From: Leminorella grimontii ATCC 33999 = DSM 5078
Lineage (GTDB): Bacteria > Pseudomonadota > Gammaproteobacteria > Enterobacterales > Enterobacteriaceae
Length of the DNA stretch: 35,545 nucleotides
Reading direction: 5' to 3'
Assembly: GCF_000439085.1 (NCBI RefSeq)
Contig: NZ_AUUA01000023.1
Span: forward strand, 1-35,545
Of this stretch, positions 15,678 through 24,316 are shown one piece after another. The notes below the pieces were generated by a model. The model had not been told where the DNA came from. It did no database searches and saw only the letters and a program-made list of their open reading frames with translations. A program made the translations under genes and the position numbers. How positions within the stretch are numbered: the stretch's first letter is position 1; the number at the start of each line of letters is the position of its first letter.

Positions 15678-17468
15678 ATGAAATTAACGCGAATAACGCT
15701 ATCCCTGTTGTGCTGTCTTTGCGTCAGCGGAACAGCGCTGGCGGCCGGGGGGCTTGATAAAGAACGCCCGCTGGTGGCAACGACGGATATCGTTCCGATG
15801 AAAGAAGGGCCGCTGGGCGTTGTTGACGTAGCGCCTTATGACGGCGTTTTTCCTTTGACGGCAATTATCAACAAGGCCAATCACAACATTAGCAAAGTCA
15901 AAGTGACCGTACTTGGCAAAGGTGATAAAGGGATCCCCATCAGCTACGACGTAGGCCCTCAGGCGATTAATACGCACAACGGCATTCCCGTATTCGGCCT
16001 CTACCCTGATTACGTCAACAAGGTGAAAGTGGATTGGGAAGAAGGCGGCAAGCCGCAAACTTATACGTGGTCCGTCTATGCCGCACCGGTCACCGTTCCC
16101 GCTACGGGAGGACAAACCGCCGCGCTTCCTACCGTAGAGCCTGTGAAAGTTGATGGCAGCCTGAAAAATCGCCTGTATTTGTTTAACCATATCGTCGGAA
16201 CGTCTAAAAACGGCCACATCATGCACGTGAAGGGCGGCGCGGCGAACTGGGACTACACCGGGATAAACTGGATAAGCGATACCAACGGCGACGTGCGCTG
16301 GTTTATGAACATCGATAAGCTGCGAAATCCAAACGATATTACCCGCATTGGCTCGATGATGAGCTTCCATCAGGTAAAGGACGGCAATTTGATCTTTGGC
16401 CAGGGCCAACGCTACTACAAGTATGATTTCCTGGGGCGCAATATTGCCGACAAGCGTTTGCCGAAGGGCTTCATCGACTTCTCGCACGAAATTATCGAAA
16501 CGCCTAACGACACCTATCTGCTGCGGGTCGCTAAAGAAGATTATCCGCTGAAGGACGGCTACACCGTTAACACCGTGCGCGATCATATTCTGGAAGTGGA
16601 TAAAAACGGCGATACGGTGGACTACTGGGATTTGAACACGATCCTCGATCCGTTCCGCGATAACGTACTGCTGGCGATGGATCAGGGGGCTGTCTGCCTG
16701 AGCGTAGATACCGCTCATTCTGGTGAAACCATGACGAAAGAGCAGCTGGCGCAGCTGCCGTTCGGCGACGTCACCGGCTCCGGGCCGGGCCGTAACTGGG
16801 CGCACGTGAACTCCATCAGCTACGATGCGCGTGACGACAGCATTATCATCAGTTCACGCCACCAGTCCGCCGTTATCAAAATCGGCCGCGACAAGCAGGT
16901 GAAGTGGATTATTGCCGATCCTACCGGTTGGAAGGGTGAACTGGCGAAAAAAGTATTGAAGCCGGTCGATAAGTCGGGCAAGGCGCTCAAGTGTGAAAAT
17001 CACAAGTGCGAAGGCGACTTCGATTGGACCTGGACGCAGCATACCGGCTACATCGTTCCGTCAAAGAGTACCAATGGCAAGTCCGTCGTGACGGTATTCG
17101 ACAACGGCGACGCCCGGGGTATGGAGCAGCCGGCGCTGCCGACGATGAAGTACTCTCGCGGCGTAGAATTCGTCGTTGATGAGAAGAACATGACCGTGTA
17201 TCAATCCTGGGAATACGGCAAAGAGCGCGGCTTTGAGTGGTATAGCCCGATCACTTCCGTAACGCAGTATCGGCCAGAAACCAAAACGATGTTCATGTAT
17301 TCCGCAACGGCAGGAATGTCGGGAACTACGCCGCTGGTCTCCGTACTTAACGAAGTGAAAGACGGTACGCAGGATGTGATGCTGGAGCTGAAGGTTCATA
17401 GCAACCGTCCGACCATGCTGGGCTATCGTTCATCCATCATCGATCCAACGGTGATGTTTAAGAAATAG
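15678..17468 (+). CDS. assT: Periplasmic arylsulfate sulfotransferase AssT
   Basis: Transfers sulfate from one phenolic sulfate ester to another phenol without PAPS, in the periplasm. The ATG at 15678 follows AAAGGAG and starts a signal peptide ending ALA near residue 22; total 596 residues, close to uropathogenic E. coli AssT (598). The beta-propeller catalytic motifs keep E. coli order and spacing: FSHEI (His252 equivalent), WAHVNS (His356), SSRHQS (Arg374, 18 residues on) and TQHTGY (the sulfated His436; one residue short). The structural disulfide pair is KCENHKC. In E. coli AssT this bond is made by DsbL/DsbI; no such genes are near, but dsbA lies just upstream. Monocistronic between two terminators. 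Confidence 0.95.
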   Translation: MKLTRITLSLLCCLCVSGTALAAGGLDKERPLVATTDIVPMKEGPLGVVDVAPYDGVFPLTAIINKANHNISKVKVTVLGKGDKGIPISYDVGPQAINTHNGIPVFGLYPDYVNKVKVDWEEGGKPQTYTWSVYAAPVTVPATGGQTAALPTVEPVKVDGSLKNRLYLFNHIVGTSKNGHIMHVKGGAANWDYTGINWISDTNGDVRWFMNIDKLRNPNDITRIGSMMSFHQVKDGNLIFGQGQRYYKYDFLGRNIADKRLPKGFIDFSHEIIETPNDTYLLRVAKEDYPLKDGYTVNTVRDHILEVDKNGDTVDYWDLNTILDPFRDNVLLAMDQGAVCLSVDTAHSGETMTKEQLAQLPFGDVTGSGPGRNWAHVNSISYDARDDSIIISSRHQSAVIKIGRDKQVKWIIADPTGWKGELAKKVLKPVDKSGKALKCENHKCEGDFDWTWTQHTGYIVPSKSTNGKSVVTVFDNGDARGMEQPALPTMKYSRGVEFVVDEKNMTVYQSWEYGKERGFEWYSPITSVTQYRPETKTMFMYSATAGMSGTTPLVSVLNEVKDGTQDVMLELKVHSNRPTMLGYRSSIIDPTVMFKK

Positions 17469-17525
17469 AGTTGAAAAGATTTTGACATAACCACTAATAA
17501 TAAATACCTCTGAGTCACGCCACTT

Positions 17526-17562
17526 CAGCGGGGAGCCTGTTCCGAGCCCCGCTGTTTTTTTT
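17526..17562 (+). terminator. assT terminator
   Basis: An 8-bp perfect stem CAGCGGGG / CCCCGCTG with a 13-base loop is followed by eight Ts, 57 bp after the assT stop. Confidence 0.9.
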
Positions 17563-17738
17563 CTGAAAACGATTCCTCCTTTTCAACTATGCTTGTTCCA
17601 ACGAGGCGTTTTTTGGCACAAGTGCTTTATTCCCCCTGCCTCGGATGATAACGTATGCCGGTTCCTTGGCGTTCAGATAGTTTCGCGCTGCGCCGGATAC
17701 TTAGATGGATTTAATGGATACCGTTTTGGGGAGTAGAT

Positions 17739-18455
17739 ATGTCTTTCGTTAAGCAAAAATCATGGGCGCGCTTTTTCGCCCCCCTGCTGATGCTGGGATT
17801 AGTTTTCCAACTGACCGCCTGTGGCGACAACGAACCGGAGCAGCGTAAAGCCTTCAGCGAGTTTCTTCAGACTAAAATTGTCGACGGCGCTAAAGTTCGC
17901 CTGCCGAGCCTGACCGATGAACAGAAAAAGGCCTTTGGCAACTACGCTAAAGACTATGACCTGCTGACCGGTTTTACCAACGACCTTAACGGCGCGTTCT
18001 CTAGCTCAATGCAATCGTCAATGACCGAGCTTAGAACGCTGAACACCATGAAGGCGATGGTTGATAACCGCGCGAAGGTGGAAAAAGCGCAAACTGAAAC
18101 CCGCGCGGCTACCGCCAAGCTGGATGAGATCATCAAGAAAACCGCCGATAGCTACGCGGCAGTGAAAATGCCGGACGACCTGAAGGCCGTTTATGACAAG
18201 GCCTATGCGAAGGTTGTAACCCAGCAGGGCGACCTGGCTAAAGAAACGCTGGTTCTGTTGGACGAGACCTTTGGCGACGTTCTGAAGCTTTCTGACTTCC
18301 TGAAAGCGCAGGGCGACAAGATCGAGTACAGCGGCCACATGGTTCAGTTTACTGAACAAAAAGCGCTGGATCAGTTCAACGAAATGAACGGCGAGCTGCA
18401 GAAGAAGCAGCAGAAGCTGATGGACGTTGCGCGTAAGATTGCGCAGCTGATGTAA
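17739..18455 (+). CDS. DUF3053 lipoprotein (YiaF-like)
   Basis: A 238-residue protein with a lipoprotein signal: basic N-terminus, hydrophobic stretch and lipobox LTAC with Cys28, followed by Gly (not Asp), which favours outer-membrane sorting. The mature part is highly helical and charged. The RKAFSEFLQ...RLPSLTDEQKKAFG...DYDLL block resembles E. coli YiaF, the DUF3053 family. Function is unknown. GGGGAG precedes the ATG by seven bases. It stands alone between terminators at 17526 and 18472. Confidence 0.85.
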   Translation: MSFVKQKSWARFFAPLLMLGLVFQLTACGDNEPEQRKAFSEFLQTKIVDGAKVRLPSLTDEQKKAFGNYAKDYDLLTGFTNDLNGAFSSSMQSSMTELRTLNTMKAMVDNRAKVEKAQTETRAATAKLDEIIKKTADSYAAVKMPDDLKAVYDKAYAKVVTQQGDLAKETLVLLDETFGDVLKLSDFLKAQGDKIEYSGHMVQFTEQKALDQFNEMNGELQKKQQKLMDVARKIAQLM

Positions 18456-18471
18456 GCCTAAACGTCATTAA

Positions 18472-18500
18472 AACGAGGCCGCTTTTGCGGCCTCGTTCAT
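18472..18500. terminator. Strong hairpin after the DUF3053 gene
   Basis: An 11-bp perfect stem AACGAGGCCGC / GCGGCCTCGTT with a TTTT loop (18472-18482 / 18487-18497). Only a short T-rich tail follows, and the ribosome site of the next gene begins immediately (GGAG at 18504), so read-through into that gene is possible. Confidence 0.75.
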
Positions 18501-18515
18501 TATGGAGCTATGGCC

Positions 18516-19028
18516 ATGAAGGAATATGCGGATAAGAAGGCGCTGATTGAACGGATTCAGGCCTGCTATCAACGATTCATCGCAGAGTTTGAAGACATCC
18601 CAGACGAGGTTTCGGCCACAAGAGTGGAAGGCGTAGACAAAACGCCGCGAGAGATGCTGTCCTACCAAATTGGCTGGATATCCTCGCTGCTGTTATGGGA
18701 ACAGGAAGAGCAAGCGGGAAGGCGCGCAGCCGTCCCGTCGGCAGATTTCAAATGGAATCAGCTGGGGGCGCTTTATCAGTCTTTTTATCAGCAGTACGGG
18801 CAGTCGACGCTGAGCGAGCAAAAAGAGCGACTGGATAAGCTGGTTACAGCGTTAACGAACTGGCTTGAGATGCTCTCTGACGACGTTTTGTTTGAGCCGG
18901 GCAAACGCAACTGGGCGACAACCAAAGCGATGTGGCCGGTCTATAAGTGGGTTCATATCAATTCCGTCGCGCCCTTTACCAATTTCAGGCCGAAAATCCG
19001 CAAGTGGAAAAAGAACGCTTTAAAATAG
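18516..19028 (+). CDS. ClbS/DfsB-family four-helix bundle protein (DUF1706)
   Basis: A 170-residue soluble protein matching the ClbS/DfsB (DUF1706) family: an N-terminal KKALIERIQACYQRF helix, the YQIGWISSLLLWEQ segment, FKWNQLGALYQSFY, and the C-terminal VAPFTNFRPKIRKWKK that ends nearly all members. ClbS protects colibactin producers from their own genotoxin; many members occur in bacteria with no colibactin locus and their role is open. Two ATGs (18510, 18516) are in frame; GGAG at 18504-18507 is eight bases from 18516, so I use that. No toxin genes are visible nearby. Confidence 0.85.
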   Translation: MKEYADKKALIERIQACYQRFIAEFEDIPDEVSATRVEGVDKTPREMLSYQIGWISSLLLWEQEEQAGRRAAVPSADFKWNQLGALYQSFYQQYGQSTLSEQKERLDKLVTALTNWLEMLSDDVLFEPGKRNWATTKAMWPVYKWVHINSVAPFTNFRPKIRKWKKNALK

Positions 19029-19285
19029 TAATGAGGCGGTAACCCGGCTTTAGCCCAATAAACCGCTTCCTGTTCCTTCTATCACCTTGACTAGAAGATC
19101 TCTCCCCCATGCCCTTCTCTTCCCCGATAACCCGCTGCGGCGTGAGCCGATGGCACCCCAGTATTTGCAGCAATACTCAACAGGAACTAGATTTAGTTAA
19201 TGAAAATACTGTTTTCATCGACTTCTTTAGTTGAAAAAACTGAGATGGCCCGTTGTTATAAGCGATATCTAAGAGGACATCCGTT

Positions 19286-19840
19286 ATGTTGAAAAATAAG
19301 ACGAATCTCCAGGTCATTATCTGGACGACGCTTATCGGCGGCTTTATTAGCTCCCTGGTTAAATCGGGAACGGAAGCCAATATGCCGCCCCGCGTTGCGG
19401 GAGAAATCTCCCCTCCGGCGGCGCACATCGACGCATGGCTTGGGTGGCTTGGTATTAACTCGCACTCAATGGATTACGTTTACCAAGGGATTACCATTCC
19501 CGGTGCGGTCATGCTCTATCACTGGCTGTTCAGCTTTGCGTTCGCGCTGGTTTATGTGCTTGCTTCCGCCTACTGGCCGAAGGTCAGGCTTTGGTACGGC
19601 GCGGCCTACGGCCTGATTATTACTATCGCTATGCATGGCTTTCTTATTCCCGCGCTGGGCTTCCGGCATCCGGCCTATTTAAACGGGGAGACGGGGTGGC
19701 TGTGGAACCTTAACGGCTACGAGCTGTGGAGTGAAATCCTTGGGCATATCTGCTGGTCGTTCTCGATTGAAATCAGCATGATTGCCGTACTCGCTCTCTT
19801 GGCCAAACCGATACAAGGCGCGTGGGCCAACCGGCCGTAA
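19286..19840 (+). CDS. yagU: YagU family inner-membrane protein (DUF1440)
   Basis: A 184-residue membrane protein with about four hydrophobic segments (near residues 8-25, 70-92, 98-120 and 150-175). Family features are the GFISSLVKSGTEANMPPR region after the first helix and the GHICWSFSIE segment near the end. E. coli YagU (204) is linked to acid resistance; mechanism is unknown. AGAGGA precedes the ATG. It is convergent with yiiM, 39 bp apart. Confidence 0.88.
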   Translation: MLKNKTNLQVIIWTTLIGGFISSLVKSGTEANMPPRVAGEISPPAAHIDAWLGWLGINSHSMDYVYQGITIPGAVMLYHWLFSFAFALVYVLASAYWPKVRLWYGAAYGLIITIAMHGFLIPALGFRHPAYLNGETGWLWNLNGYELWSEILGHICWSFSIEISMIAVLALLAKPIQGAWANRP

Positions 19841-19879
19841 TCGTAATGACGGCGCCGGCCCGGAGTAGGACGTAAGCGG

Positions 19880-20563
19880 CTATTTAGCCGGCTTTGGGCC
19901 CGTCAGGCGATTTTCCATCTCTTCGATTTTTCCGGTCAGGAGCCGCATTTGCATATTCTTGCTCCAGCTGGCCGACAGCCCTGGCGCGCTCAGCAACGCC
20001 TTATAGCGCTCTTCGTCAAAGGGCGCGTGGAAGGCAATCGAGATGGCCTCGGCGACGGAAATATCGCTATTGCGGCTGACCAGTTCCAGCGGGTCGTCGG
20101 CGGTCACTTTGCCTTCCGCCAGCACGCGGTAGAGCCAACCGCAGCGGCCGCTGTCCTGCATCACGCGGGCGAAGCTATCGATAGCACAGTGGTAGTTGAG
20201 CTTATAGCAGGGAGAGCGCGGTTGAGTCACCTGAATCAGCGCCTTGCCCCAGCGAAAGATATCGCCGATATGGACGTTGTCTTCCGTCAGCCCCAGCGTT
20301 GAAACGTTTTCACCAAACAGCGGCGCGGCGAACTGTTCCGCCTGCTGTGGGAAGCGTGATTTCCAATAGGCATAGTGCTCGCGTGGATAGTGGCACAGCG
20401 CGCGATCGGCACCGCCGTGATGGCGTTTTTCCGCCTGTTCGTCGCCCACGAAGCCGAGCGACGTCAGCGTCAGTTCGCCGTCAACGGCCAGCTTGGCGAT
20501 GGCGCTGGGGGCGTGGTCATCGTAAGGGCTGATTTTTCCGATAAAGACGTTGGGGGAGTTCAT
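19880..20563 (-). CDS. yiiM: MOSC-domain molybdoenzyme YiiM
   Basis: A 227-residue protein with a MOSC domain, length close to E. coli YiiM (224). The domain shows DEQAEKRHHGGADRALCHYP, GENVSTLGL and the Moco-ligand cysteine in QPRSPCYKL. The C-terminal half carries the small helical tail found in YiiM. It reduces N-hydroxylated bases such as 6-hydroxylaminopurine and so guards against mutagenic analogues. It depends on molybdenum cofactor but not on MobA/MobB products. In E. coli it also lies in the sodA neighbourhood. Confidence 0.93.
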   Translation of the reverse strand: MNSPNVFIGKISPYDDHAPSAIAKLAVDGELTLTSLGFVGDEQAEKRHHGGADRALCHYPREHYAYWKSRFPQQAEQFAAPLFGENVSTLGLTEDNVHIGDIFRWGKALIQVTQPRSPCYKLNYHCAIDSFARVMQDSGRCGWLYRVLAEGKVTADDPLELVSRNSDISVAEAISIAFHAPFDEERYKALLSAPGLSASWSKNMQMRLLTGKIEEMENRLTGPKPAK

Positions 20564-20639
20564 GGTGGGCCGCCTTGGCTAAGCTAGGAAAAGTTTAGCA
20601 TAGCGGCGCAGAGTGAGACGGTCTAGCCTTAAAGATAGG

Positions 20640-20659
20640 GCCGCCTCATGAGAGGCGGC
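20640..20659 (-). terminator. Possible terminator downstream of phnA/yjdM
   Basis: An 8-bp perfect stem GCCGCCTC / GAGGCGGC with a four-base loop, 13 bp beyond the end of the minus-strand gene. On that strand the following sequence is only moderately T-rich, so strength is uncertain. Confidence 0.5.
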
Positions 20660-20672
20660 GATATATCAGGCC

Positions 20673-21011
20673 TTAAACCTTCTTCACAAAGCAGGCTTTC
20701 AGCATCACGCTGGTGTTGTCGATTTTGCAGTCGATCTCGTGGTCGCCGTCTACCAGGCGAATAGGCTTGCTCTTGCTGCCGACTTTCAGCACGGTGGAGG
20801 AGCCTTTCAGCTTCAGATCCTTAATCAGGGTCACGCAGTCGCCGTCGGCCAGCACGTTGCCGTTGCTGTCTTTTACGATGCGCTCATCGCTGTCTACTGC
20901 TTGCTGCTCGTTGGGGTTCCACTCGTGGGCGCAGTCGGGGCAGATAAGCATCGCGCCGTCCGGATAGGTGTTTTCTGAAGCGCACAGCGGACAGGCTGGA
21001 ATAGAGTTCAT
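20673..21011 (-). CDS. yjdM: PhnA/YjdM zinc-ribbon protein
   Basis: A 112-residue cytoplasmic protein matching E. coli YjdM (formerly PhnA, 111). An N-terminal zinc ribbon (CPLC...CPDCAHEW) is followed by the conserved [20 protein letters not shown] and [22 protein letters not shown] segments. Despite the old name, it is not a phosphonoacetate hydrolase; function is unknown. AGGGA lies upstream of the ATG. It stands alone. Confidence 0.95.
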   Translation of the reverse strand: MNSIPACPLCASENTYPDGAMLICPDCAHEWNPNEQQAVDSDERIVKDSNGNVLADGDCVTLIKDLKLKGSSTVLKVGSKSKPIRLVDGDHEIDCKIDNTSVMLKACFVKKV

Positions 21012-21251
21012 GATTTTTCCCTAAAAATAGCTAATCAAAAAGTAAGGCGACATCCTAGCATAAACCGGCGATTTTATCACCCGTTTGAGGCAGAGTAGCA
21101 GGAAAACCAAGCCTTCTTGCTCATCTACCAAAAAGAGCGTATCCATTTTTCCTTGAGAAAAACGGTAAAATGCGAGGAGAAAAGCGTTATTTTTGGCGCA
21201 AAGAATAGGGAAATCAAAGAGAGAAGGGCATAAAGCCAAGTTTTTGCTAGA

Positions 21252-21276
21252 GCGGCGGCGAAAGGTTCGCCGCCGC
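21252..21276. other. GC-rich hairpin 3' of sodA
   Basis: An 11-bp perfect inverted repeat GCGGCGGCGAA / TTCGCCGCCGC with a three-base loop, 24 bp past the sodA stop. On the sodA strand it is followed by TCTAGCAAAAA, not a T-run, so it fits an mRNA 3'-end stabiliser or factor-dependent stop better than a classical terminator. Confidence 0.6.
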
Positions 21277-21300
21277 ATCGTGGAGACGTTACGACAAAGG

Positions 21301-21927
<627 letters not shown>

Positions 21928-22000
21928 TGCGTGCTCCTTAAAATGGACGTTATGCCGCCATAGACCAAAGACGAGCGGCCGGGTTTCTTTAACGCCTTCA

Positions 22001-22035
22001 AGTATAGCACCGTTAATCAATTGATTATCATTATC
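22001..22035 (-). promoter_or_regulatory. sodA promoter with Fur box
   Basis: Read on the minus strand, GATAATGATAATCAATTGA (22017-22035) matches the 19-bp Fur consensus at 15 positions, the first fourteen consecutively, counted by eye. A -10 TATACT lies at 22001-22006, so the Fur box covers the -35 region, as expected for iron-dependent repression. The same intergenic space drives fdhE on the other strand. Confidence 0.75.
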
Positions 22036-22160
22036 GTTTGTATGGTTAATTCCTATCGGTGGGGGAGACTTCCGCCTCGATTACGGGTAAAGTCTTTAGT
22101 TAAATAAATGTCAAAGCTCTGTTGCATTGACCGAGTAATAATGATTAAGGAAGCAAAAGC

Positions 22161-23072
22161 ATGAGCAGTATCCGCATTGTTTCACCGGAAGAGGTGGGCA
22201 AAAACCCTACGGCGATCCCGCCGCTCCTGTTTGCCAACCTGAAGAGCCTCTATTCCCGCCGCGCTGAGCGCATGCGCCAACTGGCTAAAGACAGCCCATT
22301 GGGGAGCTATCTGGAATTTGCCGCAAGCGTAGTAGACGCCCAGGATAAGGCTCGTCACGACCATCCGTTGACGCTGGACCTGACCGACGTGCTGAAAAAC
22401 GCTTCCGACAGGCCGCCGCTGGCGACCGATACTTATCCGAGAAGCGAACACTGGCAGACGCTGCTGTTGTCCATTATCGCCGAGCTGCAGCCCGATGCGC
22501 CGGAACACGTCTTGCCGGTGTTGGAATCGCTGCAAAAAATGAGTTCTCAGGAGCGGGAAGCGCTGGCGACCGCGCTTCTGGCCGGCGAATACGGCAAGGT
22601 CGGCAGCGATAAGGCGACGTTCCTGTGGGCGGCGCTTTCTTTGTACTGGGCGCAGATGGCCAGCCAAATTCCCGGCAAGGCGCGCACCGAGTACGGCGAA
22701 GGCCGCCACTTCTGCCCGGTCTGCGGCAGCGCGCCGGTAGCTAGCCTGGTGCATATCGGCGCTGAAACGGGCCTGCGCTATTTGCACTGCAGCCTGTGCG
22801 AAAGCGAATGGCACATGGTTCGGGTGAAGTGCACCAACTGCGAACAGGGCGGTAAGCTCGACTACTGGTCGCTGGACTCGGAAAAGGCGGCGGTGAAAGC
22901 GGAAAGCTGCGGCGACTGCGGCAGCTATCTGAAAATTCTGTATCAGGAGCAGGATCAGTACGTTGAGCCGGTGGCCGACGACTTGGCGTCGCTGGTACTG
23001 GATGCGAAAGTTGAAGAAGAGGGCTTTGCCCGCAGCAGCATTAACCCGTTTATGTTTCCGTCAGGGGAATAA
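22161..23072 (+). CDS. fdhE: Formate dehydrogenase accessory protein FdhE
   Basis: A 303-residue cytoplasmic protein required for active respiratory formate dehydrogenases (E. coli FdhE 309). It has an N-terminal helical domain, the [23 protein letters not shown] segment, and a C-terminal rubredoxin-like region with four cysteine pairs (CPVC, CSLC, CTNC, CGDC) that bind iron. The AAGGAAG ribosome site precedes the ATG. In E. coli fdhE is the last gene of fdoGHI-fdhE; here it stands apart, divergent from sodA and convergent with fdhD. Confidence 0.95.
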   Translation: MSSIRIVSPEEVGKNPTAIPPLLFANLKSLYSRRAERMRQLAKDSPLGSYLEFAASVVDAQDKARHDHPLTLDLTDVLKNASDRPPLATDTYPRSEHWQTLLLSIIAELQPDAPEHVLPVLESLQKMSSQEREALATALLAGEYGKVGSDKATFLWAALSLYWAQMASQIPGKARTEYGEGRHFCPVCGSAPVASLVHIGAETGLRYLHCSLCESEWHMVRVKCTNCEQGGKLDYWSLDSEKAAVKAESCGDCGSYLKILYQEQDQYVEPVADDLASLVLDAKVEEEGFARSSINPFMFPSGE

Positions 23073-23090
23073 GGCGGAAGCCATAAATTA

Positions 23091-23121
23091 GAAAAGGGCG
23101 CGGTGTAATCCGCGCCTTTTC
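23091..23121. terminator. Bidirectional terminator between fdhE and fdhD
   Basis: A stem of about 12 bp (GAAAAGGGCGCGG / CCGCGCCTTTTC, one bulged G) with a six-base loop. The A and T tracts at its base let it serve both convergent genes. Confidence 0.85.
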
Positions 23122-23128
23122 TTTATCT

Positions 23129-23959
23129 TTACACCCCAACAATCCTCTGCGGATGGCTGTAGACCGTCGCCCGGCCCGGCTTGCTGAAGCCGACCAGCGT
23201 CAGGTTGCATTTCTCGGCGACTTCCACCGCAAGCGTAGTGGCCGCGGAAACGGCGAACAGGATTTCCACGCCGCACATCGCCGCTTTCTGAACCATTTCA
23301 TAGCTTGCGCGGCTTGAAACCAACACCGCGCCGTCCTTCCAGCCGGCCTTGGCCCGCACGCCTAAAAGCTTATCCAGCGCCACGTGTCGCCCAACGTCCT
23401 CGCGCCCGCCGAGCATTTTCCCTTCCGGTGAAATCCAGCCTGCCGCATGGGTACAGCCGGTCAGCCTGCCGACCAGCTGTACGTCGTTCAGGCCGGGGAG
23501 CGCGCCGTCCAGCAGCGCCAGATCGAAGGTTTGGGTAAACGGCAGCGTCGGTATCGGGCGAAGAACCTCGCCCAGCTGCTCCACGCCGCATACGCCGCAG
23601 CCGGTGCGGCCCGCCATCGCCCTGCGGCGCTCTTTCAGGCCGGAGAATCTGCGCGTTGAGAGTTCGACGTCTACCTCAATGCCGCGACAGCCGACGTTAA
23701 CATCGATGCCATAAATCTCGCTTGGGGATTCGATAATCCCTTCGGCTAATGAGAAGCCGATCGCAAATTCATCCAATTCTTTCGGCGTCGCCATCATGAC
23801 GACATGGGAAATCCCGTTATAGACCAGCGCCACGGGGACTTCCTGCGCAACCCAGTCCTGCTCTGGGCTTGTCAATGCGTTGTGCCGGCGAACCGTTAGA
23901 GACTCTACGCCAACGATGGGCGTTTTATCATCACTTTTATGGATTTTTTCACTGTTCAC
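23129..23959 (-). CDS. fdhD: Formate dehydrogenase sulfurtransferase FdhD
   Basis: Transfers sulfur from IscS to the molybdenum cofactor of formate dehydrogenase, making the essential sulfido ligand. 276 residues (E. coli 277). The catalytic CxxC lies in [13 protein letters not shown]; other conserved blocks are [49 protein letters not shown] and [13 protein letters not shown]. The start codon is GTG (23957-23959) with AAGG upstream. It is divergent from fdoG, as in E. coli. Confidence 0.96.
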   Translation of the reverse strand: MNSEKIHKSDDKTPIVGVESLTVRRHNALTSPEQDWVAQEVPVALVYNGISHVVMMATPKELDEFAIGFSLAEGIIESPSEIYGIDVNVGCRGIEVDVELSTRRFSGLKERRRAMAGRTGCGVCGVEQLGEVLRPIPTLPFTQTFDLALLDGALPGLNDVQLVGRLTGCTHAAGWISPEGKMLGGREDVGRHVALDKLLGVRAKAGWKDGAVLVSSRASYEMVQKAAMCGVEILFAVSAATTLAVEVAEKCNLTLVGFSKPGRATVYSHPQRIVGV

Positions 23960-24316
23960 GCTATAGGCCTTCGGATGTTAGGGGCTTGATGGAAATTATT
24001 TTAAAGTTAACATTGAATGTACAAATGGTGCAAAAATGTCCAACATTAAGTTAATTTTCGTAACATTTAGGACGTGGATCAATTTTGAGACCATTTTATA
24101 TTCGTATAATAAAGTTGTCTTTGACTTGATCGTTTAATCGTTTGGTTCGTTGAGGTTTAAATGGCGGGGCGATACTAAATTCGTCCAATCTGGCGAGATT
24201 TTCTACCAATTATGAGTGGTAACAAACGGCCTTTATAACGGATAGACTAGACTTATAACGGAATGTTATACGCAGTATACAGAGCAATGTAGCAGTTTAA
24301 TAAGAAGGAGAAAACC
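23960..24316. promoter_or_regulatory. fdhD-fdoG divergent regulatory region
   Basis: 357 bp with no gene. A good -10-like TATAAT at 24115-24120 lacks a matching -35 and may need an activator. Heptamers TACCAAT (24204-24210) and AGTGGTA (24215-24221) form an inverted pair fitting the NarL/NarP heptamer pattern, but spaced by four bases instead of the preferred two. TTATAACGGA occurs twice, at 24233 and 24253, 20 bp apart. The fdoG ribosome site AAGGAG is at 24305-24310. No convincing full FNR site was found. Confidence 0.5.

Noticed and set aside
18472-18497. Transposon end or attachment site from the perfect 11-bp inverted repeat
   Set aside because: It is a compact hairpin just after a stop codon with no mobile gene or target duplication nearby; transcription end is the simpler reading.
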